Assembly: GCF_051014685.1 (NCBI RefSeq)
Contig: NC_135048.1
Coordinates: 27,236,543-27,300,542, forward strand
DNA: 64,000 nt
Reading direction: 5' to 3'
Origin: Ptiloglossa arizonensis
Lineage: Eukaryota; Arthropoda; Insecta; Hymenoptera; Colletidae
Under the pieces are notes generated by a model. The model saw only the letters and a program-made list of their open reading frames with translations, did not search any database and had not been told where the DNA came from. A program made the translations under genes and the position numbers. This document shows, one piece after another, positions 11,601-24,960 of the stretch; the first letter of the stretch is position 1; every line of letters begins with the position of its first letter.

Positions 11601-12782
11601 CCTTGCTTTCGTACAGAATGTTCTCTTTACTTTCTTTCCTCGGTACTGTATTACTATTTGTTCTCTTTTTAATCGTTAAACACTAGAAACAATTTTATCA
11701 TTATTAACGCGAATATTTGACAAGTCTCGGTTCCTTTTTCAAACAAACACGAGTATCTTAAAAAATATCTCGTATTCGATTACAATAAACGAGTTTATTC
11801 CAATAATTTCACAATCACACTTTACGGCCACTTTCTGATATAATTTATCACATTGCGAAGTACATCAAGGTTAGATTCACATTTCTACCATCCCTTCCCG
11901 CAAAGATTGCGTTTTTCTCGTTCCATACTCCATTACTTTCTTTTCTCTTACCCAACCTATACACACCCGGCACAACAAAGCCATTATTATCGTCATTAAC
12001 GCGAATATCTAAGATTCAATTTCCCTTTTCTCAATAGCCATCACTTTCACAACTTTTCCCCGTTACGGTGCAATTCAAGATCAGCTAACGAACAATACAT
12101 CTCGTGTATACTTAATTGTACACTTAATTGTACTTTCATCGCTCGACGATCACTTCGTGTCTCCTTTCCACGTGCACCCGATAAAATCGCGGGATTATTA
12201 TTCTTCGCGCGTGTCATCTGTGTATTCTCGACCTCGAAATGGAAACAAATATTTGTGCCAGTCGTTATACGGATACTCGAGCGATACGTTTGCCGAGATT
12301 TGGAGCGTAAGCCGTGGCGCGAGTCCACGTTGGGCAGCTTTCGCGATCTTCTGTGGGAAAAACGTGGAACGATTCGTCAGGGATCGTGACGTACACGTGT
12401 TCCGGTCCGTGACCAATTTAACCGGATACCCCTCGATGGCTGTGCGGCCGTACTCTCTATGAAACCACCCTCAACCTCCCCATACCGGTCGAGAAACGAA
12501 GGAGCTCCGCGTCTGTTGCGCGCGTGCATCTGGATCATTGTCGGCGAGATCTGTGGAGGAGGAAATCGCTTCGAAATTCGGGCACACCGTGACAACGTTA
12601 CGTCGGCCCTGGGGAAACACGCTGCTACCCGCCAAGACGGTGACGCATTGAAATCTGCACCTTGACTCGACACGCTGTATAATTCAGGGCCAAGGGAGGG
12701 GGCACCGCGTCCATTTTTTAAACTTACGCGGGAGTTATTGTTGCGCATACCCGACCTCGAGGTATCTCGCCGCGAGGAATTT
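11601..12782. other. Unique DNA, no supported gene
   Basis: AT-rich up to about 12100, then GC-rich from 12150 to 12760. Frames of 60-120 codons overlap on both strands in the GC-rich part without recognisable domains. No repeat is visible. Confidence 0.35.
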
Positions 12783-12839
12783 TCACGGTGTTGTTTTCAA
12801 TGTTTGCGGTTGCGAGACGCATCGTTTTGGCAATAAACG

Positions 12840-14270
12840 ACCGTTGTTTCGAAGATGTGAAATCGAAGATGTAGAAATATGGAAAATAGTGGGAAACGAG
12901 AGAGTGAAGCAGAGTAGAGTTGTAATGGAGTGTAGATTGTGAGCGGGGTATTTCTTGTGGAGAAATTTGAAGAGTTTAATGGTAAGGAGTGTTAAATATT
13001 GTACGGTAGAAGTTTTGTATAATTTGGAGGAAAATTGTCGGTTAGGTGGAGACAGGAATTGGAATTTTATCATTTCAGGGAGATGATATTGCGACTAATT
13101 TTATAATCTGAGTTGAGACAAAATTGCAACTAGTTTTACAATTTGAGTGGAGACAAAATTGGAACTAATTATACAATTTGAATGGAGACGAAAATTAAAA
13201 TTAATTTTATAGTTTGATTTCTCTTTGGTAGTCGATTGATTGAAGCATTCAATTTAAAGAAAGAGGAAGCAAGATAGAATTTTTTTTACATAGATTGCAT
13301 CGAGTTTGACAGTTTTCAAGGTAGTATAAATTGTAAAATATAGAAGAAAATTATCAGTTATGTCGAGACAAAAAATGGAATTTTTTAATTTCAGGGAGAT
13401 GATATTGCGACTAATTTTATAATCCAAGTGGAGACAAAATTTGTAACTAATTTTACAATTTGAATGAAGACGAAAATTAGAATTAATTTTACGATTCGAT
13501 CACTTTTTGACAGTTGCTCGAAACACTCAATTTAAAGAAGAAAGAAGAAAGATAGAATCTCTTTTACATAGAATTCATCGAGTTTACACTTTCAAAGTAG
13601 TGTAAATTGTAAAATATGGAAGAAAATTATCGGCTAGGTCGAGGCAAAAATTGGAAGTTTACAATTTCAAGAGGGACGAATTTGCAACTAATTTTACAAT
13701 CTGAGTGGAGACAAAATTGGAACTAATTATACAATTTGAATGAAGACAAAAATTGGAATTAATTTTACAATTTGAATGGAGACAAAAATTAGAATTAATT
13801 TTACGATTTAATCTCTTCTTGACAGTTGCTCGAAACACTCAATTTAAAGAAGAAAGAAGAAAGATAGAATCTCTTTTACATAGATTGCATCGAGTTTGAC
13901 AGTTTTCAAAGTAGTGTAAATTGTAGAATATGGAAGAAAATTGTCGGTTAAATCGAAACAAAAATTGGAATTTTACAATTTCAGGGGGGATGAAATTGCA
14001 ACTAATTTTATAATCTGAATGGAGACAAAATTGGAACTAATTATACAATTTGAATGAAGACAAAAATTAGAATTAATTTTACAATTTGAATGGAGACAAA
14101 AATTAGAATTAATTTTACAATTTGAATAGAGACAAAAATTAGAATTAATTTTATGATTTAATCCCTTCTTGACAGTTGCTCGAAACACTCAATTTAAAGA
14201 AGAAAGAAGAAAGATAGAATCTCTTTTACATAGATTGCACCGAGTTCGACAGTTTTGAAAGTAGTGTAGG
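12840..14270. repeat. Composite tandem array with nested 38 bp subrepeats
   Basis: The landmark 'catcgagtttgacagtttt' or a near variant recurs at about 13298, 13575 (shortened), 13886 and 14236, giving units of roughly 280, 312 and 350 bp. Much of the length difference comes from a nested subrepeat of about 38 bp ('acaaaaattagaattaattt' plus 'tacaatttgaatggag'), present in growing number from left to right. The outer unit also carries 'gctcgaaacactcaatttaa' and 'agaagaaagaagaaagatag'. A degenerate first unit lies at 12850-13080. Confidence 0.88.
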
Positions 14271-14834
14271 GTACGAGTTGGGTCCAGATTCGTACAAAGG
14301 TAGGAAAAAGGTGTGTATTCTATTGTGTTCCGGCCTTCGAAGTGGTTCGTTTCCCGAAAGTGCCGGATTTCGAGGCGATAGTCCCCGACCGTACCGTATC
14401 GTCGTCGATATTTACTTTCCGCACTCGGATCGTGAGAAAGACAGGCGTTCGTCCACGACATCGAAATTATTTAAACGAACAACGCCGATCTCTCGATAGG
14501 CCCACGGTCGACGATCGCGAGCCTTGATTTCATAAGCGCGGCCGACCGCCACTCCGTCGTTGGTTTTGATTTAATAGAGCCTAATGGATAGGGGTGGCCG
14601 GCGATCCGGGTGGTCCTGTCCCAGGACTTTGTTTAATTATGACGTATGGCTTTCCGAGTTCGTCCTTTCCCGCGAGTGAGCCGCTAACGGCGCCGAACGT
14701 TCGAAAACTTCCTTCCGCCGAGTCCCTCCGAGCCGTAATAAAAGAGCACTTTGTAATTAAGGGGGTAAAAGACGAAAGACTGGAAGGCTTCAAGAGTCGC
14801 TTCGTGAATCTTTCTCTCGAACGACGTTGATAAT
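14271..14834. other. Unique DNA between two arrays
   Basis: CpG-rich, non-repetitive stretch of 560 bp. A plus-strand frame at 14594-14830 and its opposing frame are open without recognisable similarity. Nothing else is seen. Confidence 0.35.
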
Positions 14835-17400
14835 CCTTTCCACACTATGAAGATTTATTTATTTTCGTATCTCTGGATAATATATATTTTTTTCCCACAA
14901 ATTGTTTCACCGAGGAGATAAGGAAATGCAAAGGCGTAGGTGAGAAAGAAGGAGTTTGTAAAATATTCGATTTTTAAAACGGTGTAAGGAAGAGTTACTG
15001 AATTTTTCTCTTGAACATAGTTGACAATCTTTTCCACACTATGAAGATTTATTTATTTTCGTATCTCTGGATAATATATATTTTTTCCCACAAATTGTTT
15101 CACCGAGGAGATAAGGAAATGCAAAGGCGTAGGTGAGAAAGAAAGAGTTTGTAAAATACTCGATTTTTAAAACGGTGGAAGAAAGAGCTCGTGAATTTTT
15201 CTCTTATACAAAGTTGACAATCTTTTCCACATTTTGAAGATTTATTTATTTACAAATCTCGAGATAATATGCATCTTTTTCCACAAATTGTTTTATAGAG
15301 GAGGTACGTAAATGAAAAGACCTAGGTGAGAAAGAAAGTATTTGTAAAATACTCGATCTTTAAAACAGTGGAAGGAATAGTTCGTGAATTTTTCTCTTAT
15401 ACAAAATTGACAATCTTTTTCACATTTTGAAGATTTATTTATTTACGTATCTCAGGAATAATATATATTTTTTTCCCACAAATTGTTTCACCGAGGAGAT
15501 AAGGAAATGCAAAGGCGTAGGTGAGAAAGAAAGAGTTTGTAAAATACTCGATTTTTAAAACGGTGGAAGAAAGAGCTCGTGAATTTTTCTCTTATACAAA
15601 GTTGACAATCTTTTCCACATTTTGAAGATTTATTTATTTACAAATCTCGAGATAATATGCATCTTTTTCCACAAATTGTTTTATAGAGGAGGTACGTAAA
15701 TGAAAAGACCTAGGTGAGAAAGAAAGTATTTGTAAAATACTCGATCTTTAAAACAGTGGAAGGAATAGTTCGTGAATTTTTCTCTTATACAAAATTGACA
15801 ATCTTTTTCACATTTTGAAGATTTATTTATTTACGTATCTCAGGAATAATATATATTTTTTTCCCACAAATTGTTTCACCGAGGAGATAAGGAAATGCAA
15901 AGGCGTAGGTGAGAAAGAAAGAGTTTGTAAAATACTCGATTTTTAAAACGGTGGAAGGAATAGTTCGTGAATTTTTCTTTTGTACAAAGTTGACAATCTT
16001 TTCCACATTTTGAAGATTTATTTATTTACAAATCTCGAGATAATATGCATCTTTTTCCACAAATTGTTTTATAGAGGAGGTACGTAAATGGAAAGACCTA
16101 GGTGAGAAAGAAAGTATTTGTAAAATACTCGATCTTTAAAACGGTGGAAGGAATAGTTCGTGAATTTTTCTCTTATACAAAATTGACAATCTTTGTCACA
16201 TTTTGAAGATTTATTTATTTACGTATCTCAGGAATGATATATATTTTTTCCCACAAATTGTTTCACCGAGGAGATAAGAAAATGCAAAGGCGTAGGTGAG
16301 AAAGAAAGACTTTGTAAAATACTCGATTTTTAAAACGGTGTAAGGAAGAATTTCTTCGTGAATTTTTCTCTTGAACAAAATTGACAATATTTTCCACACT
16401 ATGAAGATTTTTACGATCTTGGTTTATTTACGTATCTTGAGATAATGTGTATTTTATCTCAAAAATTGTTTCATCGTGGAGGTGCGTAAATGGAAAAATA
16501 TAGGCGAGAAAGAAAAAGTTTGTAAAATACACGATTTTTAAAACGGTGTAAGGAAGAATTTCTTCGTGAATTTTTCTCTTGAACAAAGTTGACAATCTTT
16601 TCCATACTATGAAGATTTATTTATTTACGTATCTCGAGACGATATGTATCTTTTCCCACAAGTCGTTTCATAGTGGAGGTACGTAAATGGAAAAGTATAG
16701 ACGAGAAAGAAAAAGTTTGTAAAATTCTCGATTTTTAAAACGGTGTAAGGAAGAGTTTGTGAATTTTTCTCTTGAACAAAGTTGACAATCTTTTCCACAC
16801 TATGAAGAATTATTTATTTACTTATCTCGAGATAATGTGTATTTTTTCCCACAAATTGTTTCATTGAAAAAGTACGTAAATAGAAAGACGTTCGATAAGA
16901 AATGGAGGTATTAGGTTCGTCATTTTATTTTTTTAAAGATGGTACTGCTGTTTGATGAACATGTGTGAAGTTTCATTTAGATTTGTCGATTGATTTGTAT
17001 ATTTACAGCGGTTCAAAGTTGAAGTGCCATAGTATGTTTTTTACAATGGAAAAAAAGACAAAACTTATTGAACAACCTAGTAGATGAGAAAGAAAGTTTC
17101 TAAAATTCCGATTTTAATTTTTCTCTCCAACACCATCGACAATCCTTTCCACACTTTCAAGATTTATTTATTTGCGTTTATTTTCTCAAGATAATATATA
17201 TTTTTTCCCACAAATTGTTTCATCGAGGAGATACTTAATTGGAAAGACATAGGTGAGAAAGAAAGTTTCTGAAGTATCCGATTTTTAAACCGATGGAAGT
17301 AAGAGTTTCTTCGTGAATTGTTCTTTCGAACACCATTCACAATATACTTTCCAAACTCCGAATATTTGTTTATACATACGTTAGGAAAGTACGTATTATT
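14835..17400. repeat. ~193 bp tandem array with dimeric higher-order structure
   Basis: The landmark 'gaagatttatttatt' or a variant occurs at 14849, 15043, 15236, 15429, 15624, 15818, 16012, 16205, 16403, 16611, 16804, 17157 and about 17360. The usual period is 193-195 bp. Units fall into two types. Type A carries 'ccgaggagataaggaaatgc'; type B carries 'atagaggaggtacgtaaatg' and 'gataatatgcatc'. From 15236 the order B-A repeats three times with near identity, so the recent amplification unit is a 388 bp dimer. The 353 bp gap before 17157 is explained by a mariner insertion. Confidence 0.95.
16911..17080 (+). mobile_element. Mariner deletion derivative inside the 193-bp array
   Basis: A 170 bp segment that does not belong to the array interrupts one unit. 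Its left end 'ttaggttcgtcattttattt' and the reverse complement of its right end 'ctaggttgttcaataagttt' match at about 70% of positions. TA flanks both sides (16909-16910 and 17081-17082). The excess spacing of this array unit (353 against 193 bp) fits an insertion of about 160-170 bp. The interior looks like an untranslated leader, then a short 'atggaaaaaaagac' start-like word joined directly to the right inverted repeat. This suggests a large internal deletion of an autonomous copy. No transposase domain remains. Confidence 0.75.
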
Positions 17401-18714
17401 TTCCATAAAGAAATATTGATTTATCGAAGAAGTATGCGAATAGAAACACTTGAGACAGAAAAACTGTCCCCTTCGCGTGACTCAATTTATTACAAACATT
17501 CAATAACATTAAAAATATATCTATACAATCCAAAACACAGCGAGAATGAGAAGAAATCAATTGTTTAACCACCAGAGTAGACCTTTTCAAACGTATCGAG
17601 AGAAACTCCAGAATCGTATATTATTCCTAATATTCTATTTTTCAACCAAACTTAAACTTCGTACAATACACTGTTCAATTTCAAAAAAACAGACTCCGTT
17701 CGATTTTTTATTTCAGACCATCATAAAAAAAAAAATACTAAACTACACACCATCGACAAGATAGTCCCCCGACTGTAACATTTATTACTGCGTCAAAAGT
17801 TGATGAATCGTAACGAGAAAAATATACCCATATCTAGAAACATTGAAGAACATATACGAGAAACAACGAATAATTTGATCGAGATTTAACGTTGCGAAAA
17901 AAATGATCGAAAATCACTTTCACTGAACGTTTCTGTCTCGCGGCAGAGATGCGCGTACCATTGGTGAACGTCGCCAGACAAGTTCACTTGTTCGGTGCTT
18001 TATTAAAGAATCGCATCGGAACGCGCGATTCAATTAAGACGGCAGCTGAAACAAAGCCCGGAATAATCTCGACGAATCTAGGGGAATTATTAACACGTTT
18101 CGCGCCGCGTGGGACACACCGGCGACTACCGTCAGATTTCCAGCCGGCTCGGTGTTCTCGCTGCTCGAAGCAATATCATCGCGTCGTATTCCGGAAGTTT
18201 CTAGATTGCCGTTGATAATGTATAGCTGGTCGTGGAAAAAGGCGACTCGAAAATTTGCAGACTCGGAGCGGCGTGCTGGCCCGTACCGAGTGGAAAATAT
18301 TGAACACCGATCCGTAAATCTTTTCGGTGTAACGATTTAAGCGTATTGGTATTCGGTTTAGCGAGCACCGTGCGAGACTGCAGATTTTTCAAACGGTGTC
18401 CCTCCGATACTGGCTGTGTACAATTCCGGAACGCTTCAGATACGTTTCGCGTTAATTTATGCGACTGGATATGAATTATTTTTCTGCGAAATTGGGCGTA
18501 GTGAATTGATAAACGGTGTTCGGATGCTCTTACGTGTGATCAGGATCGGAATGATGACGAATTGGATATTTTTTTGGAGGATAAATACCGGCCGGGTGAT
18601 CTATTGTTCTGTTGGTTCGACGAAAGATGAATAAATGGGTCTCGATTGAGAATGGTACCGTTCGCGTAATTGAATATTTGAATAATTTGGAAGAATTGAA
18701 GATTGGGTGAAGGA
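17401..18714. other. Unique DNA, no supported gene
   Basis: AT-rich to about 17900 (with a run of 13 A near 17730), then CpG-rich from 17940 to 18640. Several 60-90 codon frames overlap; none is recognisable. No repeats are seen. Confidence 0.35.
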
Positions 18715-20040
18715 AGTTCGAGTATTTTGATATTTTTCGAATATTTTGGTATTCTGATGTTATTGCTCGGTTGTTTCGATGTTTTAATATTATTACTCGG
18801 ATATTTTAGTATTCTAATGTTAATTTTGGAGTATTTTGGTATTCTAATATTGTTGTTATGATATTTTAGTGTTCCAATATCATTATTCGACTATTTTAGT
18901 ATTCTAATGTTAGTATTAGTCGATTATTTGAGTATTTTAATATTATTATTACCAATTATTATAGTATTCCAGTATCACTATTCGAATACTTCAGTATTCC
19001 AATATTATCGTTACTCGACTATTTTAATATTCCAGCTATTAATACTTCAGTATTCCAACATTATTACTTGATTATTTTAGTAATCCAGTATCACTATTCG
19101 AATACTCCAGTATTCTAATACTATCGTTATTCGATTATTTTAGTATTCCAGTATCACTATTCCAATACTCCAGTATTCTAATATTATCGTTATTCGATTA
19201 TTTTAGTACTCCAGTATTACTATTCGAATACTTTAGTATTCCAGTATCACTATTCAAATACTTTAGTATTCCAATATTATTACTCGATTATTTTAGTATT
19301 CCAGCATCACTGTTCGAATACTTCAGTATTCCAATATTACTACCCGATTATTTTAGTATTCTAATATTATTACTACTCGTTTATTTTAGTATTCTAATAT
19401 TATTACTACTCGTTTATTTTAGTATTCTAATATTATTACTACTCGTTTATTTTAGTATTCCAATACTATTATTACCGATTATTTTAGTATTTCAGCATCA
19501 CTATTCGAATACTTCTGTATTCTAATATTACTGTTATTCGAATATTTTAGTATTCCACTATTACTATTCGAATACTTTAGTATTCCAGTATCACTATTCG
19601 AATACTTTAGTATTCCAATATTATTACTCGATTATTTTAGTATTCCAGCATCACTATTCGAATACTTCAGTATTCCAATATTATTACTCGATTATTTTAG
19701 TATTCTAATGTTATTACTACCCGTTTATTTTAATATTCCAATACTATTATTACCGATTATTTTAGTATTCCAGCATCACTATTCGAATACTTCAGTATTC
19801 CAATATTACTACCCGATTATTTTAGTATTCTAATGTTATTACTACTCGTTTATTTTAGTATTCCAATACTATCATTACCGATTATTTTATTATTCCAGTA
19901 TCACTATTCAAATACTCAAGTATTCCAATATTATTACTCGATTATTACAATATTCCAATATCATCATTCTAAAACGTCAACAATCCAATACCATCTCGTT
20001 CCAATACTATCCTTCTTCAAATATTCGAGTACTCAAACGC
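18715..20040. repeat. AT-rich minisatellite, ~20 bp subunits in ~60 bp units
   Basis: Repeated 'attattttagtattcca', 'tattactcgattattttagt' and 'cactattcgaatacttcagt' words run for 1.3 kb. In the best part (19200-19900) they alternate to give a roughly 60 bp compound unit. Edges are diffuse: units become irregular before 18900 and after 19900. TA-rich, with no coding value. Confidence 0.9.
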
Positions 20041-21559
20041 TAAATGGAAAGAAAGCTAAAAAGAAAAAAAAAGAAAAAAAAATTAGAAAAACACTCACCG
20101 AACTCGTCTAAAACACGAGCCACCGAATAAATTTCCACCGCCTCCCGATCGCGCTAATACATTACCAGAATGTAACCCCCGTTGCGGATGTTGCACGTTT
20201 GTTAGTATTTCGCGCCAGTCCTCGCGTCTGCGCAGTGACATCAACGCTGGGAATTGTCGATGACCCGCGCGCGACCAACGAGTCCAGGAAAATCTGTATG
20301 CCGGGAAACGTGTCGTGCTTACCTGACGCACCTGATTCTAAGCGACCGTCTTTGTGTATACAAAACGGTAGTTGGAACGTTGATCGCGTTCCAAAGGAGC
20401 AGCGGTAAGTCGCAGGTAAGATTAGCGTGAAGAACCCACGGCCACGATTCACCGAACTTTCGCGCTGGTAAATTCCTGGTAGAGCAGCTTTCAAATCTTT
20501 CCTTCAATACGGTTCATCGCCAGCTCGCTACCTAAACCTCGTAAAATGCTCTCAGTCTAACATTTTAATAGACTGTACGAGCTCGCGTCATCGTACGTTT
20601 CGTGGTCGTTTATTCTTTCGATGCATCCAAAATGTTCAGCGATCCTCTTTCGATGCATCCAAAAAGTTCAGCGATCCTCTTTCGATGTAAATTGACTAAA
20701 TGGATTACGGATGAAGACACGATCGTTGGTGAACGTTCAACAATTTGCAAATGGTTCGTTTCAGATTCTGATACAGGAGAAAATGATCGTTTAAAGAGGA
20801 TTCGAAGACTTATTCGAAACAACGTACAGAAGAATCGTGAAATGCAGAAAAAGGGAAAGAGTGCAAGGAACAACGACGTTGTAGCTGGAATACGTGCACG
20901 CACTTCGCGAATAGATCCAGGCCTATTGTAATAAATTTCCAGTTTATTAACATACGTCTACTATTCTACGTTGTTCGCTCCGCCTATTATTTGCAAATTT
21001 TAACATTTATTTCAAAGTCCGTGCAGCTGGACTCAAAAGCAACTGGTTACGCAACAGGGGATGCGAGATGGGTTCAATGGCGTTCGCAAAGTGCAAAACC
21101 GAGCGTGTCTCTGAATCGGGAATCGAAAACAATCGTCAACGGTGGTGCGTTGAAACTATTGGAGAAAATTTTCAATTCCGATCGGGAAAGTTGAGTAGGT
21201 GGGGGAATTTTGAGAAAATTGAGCAGTGCTTCTGTTTTAGTTTTTTATAAATCGATGCAAAAATGATTACACGAAACACAGTATTGTAAGTGAAGTATCG
21301 ATTTGTAGAGATACTCGAGAAAAAATATTGAGAACCAAAAATTGTCCCAAGTTTGTTTTGTTCAAAGGAAAGGAAAAATCTTTCTGCTAAGTTTTGAAGA
21401 GAATTTAAGAAAAAATTAAACTCTTTTCAAATGGAAATATCTTTAAAACAATGGAGTTAATAATTATTTTAAATGTATCTTGCTCGACGAGGAGGAATCT
21501 ATTTTCTAAATTTGAGCTAATTTTGAAAAAAAATTACACGGTATTCGAACGCAATTATT
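20041..21559. other. A-rich tract then unique DNA
   Basis: Positions 20042-20090 are an A-rich tract of 'aaaaagaaaa' words. The rest is non-repetitive except for the 32 bp duplication listed separately. A plus-strand frame at 20602-20931 overlaps that duplication and is not recognisable. Confidence 0.35.
20620..20689 (+). repeat. 32 bp tandem duplication
   Basis: The 32 bp unit beginning 'tctttcgatgcatccaaaa' and ending 'gttcagcgatcc' occurs twice with one difference. A third partial copy, 'tctttcgatg', follows. It looks like a recent small tandem duplication in otherwise unique DNA. Confidence 0.9.
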
Positions 21560-22560
21560 CTGGATGGAATCGAGTTAAAAATAGTTTCGAGTGTTTTATT
21601 CAACGAGAAAGAAGAATCTTTCTCTAAATTTAAGCATAATTATAAAATAATCAGATTCTACCCAAACGCAAATATCCTTGCCAGAATCGAGCTAAAATTA
21701 TCTCAAATGTATCTCGCTCAACGAGAAAGAAGAAACTATTTTCTAAATTTAAGCACAATTAAAAAAAAGAAATCTAAAAAAATCTAAAAAGAATCTTTTT
21801 CTAAATCCTAGTATAAATTAAAAAAGATATCAAACCCTACTCAAACGCAAATATCTTTGCCACAATCGAATTAAAATTATCTCAAATTTGTCTCGCTCAT
21901 CGAGAAGGACAAACTATTTTCTAAATCTAAGCACAATTAAAAAAAAGAAATCTAAAAAGTTTAAAAAGAATCTTTTTCTAAATTCGAGTATAAATTAAAA
22001 CAGAAATCAAACCCTACTCAAACGCAAATATCTTTGCCACAATCGAATTAAAATTATCTCAAATTTGTCTCGCTCATCGAGAAGGACAAACTATTTTCTA
22101 AATCTAAGCACAATTAAAAAAAAGAAATCTAAAAAGTTTAAAAAGAATCTTTTTCTAAACCTGAGTATAAATTACAAAAGAAATCAAACCCTACTCAAAC
22201 GCAAATATCTTTGCCAGAATCCAGTTAAAATTATTTCAAATGTATCTCGCTCAACGAGAAAGAAGAAACTATTTTCTAAATCTAAGTAAAATTAAAAAGA
22301 AAAGAAATCTAAAAAAGTTTAAAAAGAATCTTTTTCTAAATTCGTGTATAAATTAAAAAAGAAATCAAATTCTACTCAAACACAAGTATCTTTGCCAGAA
22401 TCCAGTTAAAAGTATCTCAAACGTTCCTCGCTCAACAAGAAGGAAGAAACTATTTTCTAAATCTAAACACAATTAAAAAAAAGAAATCTAAAAAAATCTA
22501 AAAAGAATCTTTTTCTAAATCCGAGTATAAATTAAAAAAGAAATCAACCCCCTACTAAAA
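21560..22560. repeat. ~178 bp tandem array, five to six units
   Basis: 'gaatctttttctaaa' recurs at 21790, 21968, 22145, 22326 and 22505 (periods 177-181 bp), with more diverged units to the left. Shared words are 'ccctactcaaacgcaaatat', 'tctcgctcatcgagaagga' and 'actattttctaaatctaag'. The short (A)n core 'attaaaaaaaagaaatctaa' varies in length between units. Confidence 0.92.
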
Positions 22561-23799
22561 AGCAACTGTTTCTAGAATAATCGAACATTGTTCATCGTCA
22601 GAAATGTTCAATGCCCCTTTGTGAAAACAATATCGGTCCAGAAACGAACAAGTCTGCACGTAGCCCAAGTACGAGCGAATTAGGGAGCCGAGGCATAGAA
22701 CGGATGATAGATGGGAACGTGGTTGAAAAAAGTAGTCGGCGATCGTTTGGACCGTGACGAAATCACAGAGGGTGGAACCTTCCTTCCAGAAAAGGAAGAG
22801 GAAAGTCTGGGATCGCGGATGAGACCGCGTTACGGTATTCTATCTACCTAACCCGGTGTGCATCTCACCTTCGCTTTCGTTCGCGTTCTCGTCTCGCCCA
22901 TTTTTATTCTCTCCGCACTTTTATTTCGCCTCCCCCTTTATTTATTTATTCAAATCTCTCGTTTCTTTCGTCCCTGTGGTCTCCGTCTCCGCGTCCTCGT
23001 CTCGCTTAATATTCCTCTCTACATTTGTATCGTACCCACTCGGAAATTCATCCGGAAAGTATACCTACTTTGAGATCGGAGCTTGCGACGTGCTTATACA
23101 CCTACTCTGTATTGTGCCCTAATGCTCTTAGGGGACATTGTCCCGGAGCATATAATAAATCGGTCCCGTCCCCCGAGCTGGCGAGTAAATCGTATAATAA
23201 TGTTTTTTGGTTTTCCCAATAGGTGGTCGATACAGTGCCCAAGCGACGTTGGAATCGAAAGGGGTGGGGGTGGTCACGAGCGAAATTTCAATTCCTGAAA
23301 GACGAAACAGATTCGCGACGGAAGAACCGTCCATCGTTCCTCTCGGACGTCCAGCGACACAAAGCGTCCGTGCGTTTAATTGCGAGGGAATATCTTTCCC
23401 CGGGAAATCGTGGGAGCAAGCAGCCATAAATTACGGGATCAACCGGTCGGTTTCCGCGACCGCTAGTGGCACCATTATCCCCTTCTAAGAAATATTTATC
23501 TGAATCCTCGACTCTGGTTGTGCAACCAGACGATTCGCCGACGGTAAATCGATGCGGCAGTTAAGCATTCCGCCGTCGGACCGGATCACCGTTCGTTCAC
23601 GTTGAAAACGCGCTGTCCAACGGTTAGGCTATTGCGGAGACGTGCTATCGACTTTCTGTCGCGCGACAGTTTCGTCGAGGTGGTAAAGGGCGTGGAATTC
23701 TACGAGATGCGGAAGCGTCGGGGTTCTCCAGTTTTTGGGGAAACAGGTGGTACTGTTGTTGGAGGAAAATGTTGGGTGTCGATGAAGCGCAATGTTGAT
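22561..23799. other. Unique DNA, partly GC-rich
   Basis: No repeats. Positions 22850-23050 are pyrimidine-rich on +. Positions 23150-23500 are CpG-rich, with overlapping frames on both strands. A plus frame at 23602-23826 runs into the adjacent array. No recognised domain, splice-supported exon or RNA gene. Confidence 0.35.
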
Positions 23800-24960
23800 G
23801 CAGAAGTCGAGTGTTCGGGGAAATAGTCTGTTGTCGAGTGTTGAGAAAATAGTTCGGGGTGGGAGAAATAGTCGAGTGTTGGCGAAGCAGAGGAGTGTTG
23901 AGAAAGCAGTAGTGTTGAGGAAATAGTAGAGCGTCGAAGGAATAGTTGAATGTTGACTACATAGTCCTGGGTGGGTAAAATAGTCGAGTGTTGACGAAGC
24001 AGAGGAGTGTTAAGAAAGCAGTAGTGTTGAGGAAATAGTAGAGCGTCGAAGGAATAGTCGAGTGTTGAGCAAATAGTCCTGGGTGGGCGAAATAGTTGAG
24101 TGTTCTGAAAATAGTCTGTCGTCGAGTGTTCAGAAAATAGTCTGTAGTCGAGTGTTGAGAAAATAGTTCAGGGTGGGAGAAATAGTCGAGTGCTAACGAA
24201 GCAGATGAGTGTTAACAAAGCAGTAGTGTTGAGGAACTAGTAGAGCGTCGTAGGAATAGTCGAGTATAGACCAAATAGTCTTGGGTGGGCGAAATAGTCG
24301 AGTGTTCAGAAAATAGTGTGTAGTCGAGTGTTGAACAAATGGTTCGGGATGGGAGAAATACTATAGTCGAGTGTTGATGAAGCAGACGAGTATTGACGAA
24401 GCAGTATAGTGTCGAGGAAACAGTAGAGCGTTGATGGAATAATCGAGTGTTGACCAAATAGTCCAGGGTGGGGGAAATAGTTGAGTGTAGACGAAGCAAA
24501 CGAGTATTAACAAAGCAGTAGAGTATCGTGGAAACAGTAGAGAGTCGAAGTAATAGTCAAGTGTTGACTACATAATCCAGTGTCGACGAAATAGTCGAGT
24601 GTTGCCCAAATAGTTCAGCGTCGACAAAATAGTCGAGTGTTGACAAAGCATACGAGTATTAACAAAGCAGTAGAGTGTCGAGGAAACAGTAGAGAGTCGA
24701 AGTAATAGTCAAGTGTTGACTAAATAATCCAGTGTCGTGGAAATAGTCGAGTGTTGACGAAGCAGTCGAGTGTTAACAAACACAGTCGAGTGTCGAGTAA
24801 ACAGTAGAGCGTCGACGATACAGACGAGTGTTAACAAAGCAGTCCAGCGTCAACGAAATAGTCGAGTGTCAACAAAAATAGTCAACCGTTGACTGAACAG
24901 TAGCTTATCGACTGAATAGTCAAACTAAACGTAGTCAAGCGTTGACTAAACCCGCATATA
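23800..24960. repeat. ~20 bp degenerate minisatellite (tagtcgagtgttga...)
   Basis: Variants of 'aatagtcgagtgttgacga' and 'agcagtagtgttgaggaa' follow each other for 1.15 kb. In the left half, sets of six to seven variants recur in the same order (for example 'ctgggtgggcgaaatag' at 23970-24080 and again at 24270-24290). This implies a larger repeating block of roughly 120-200 bp. The right edge decays into unique DNA. Confidence 0.88.
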
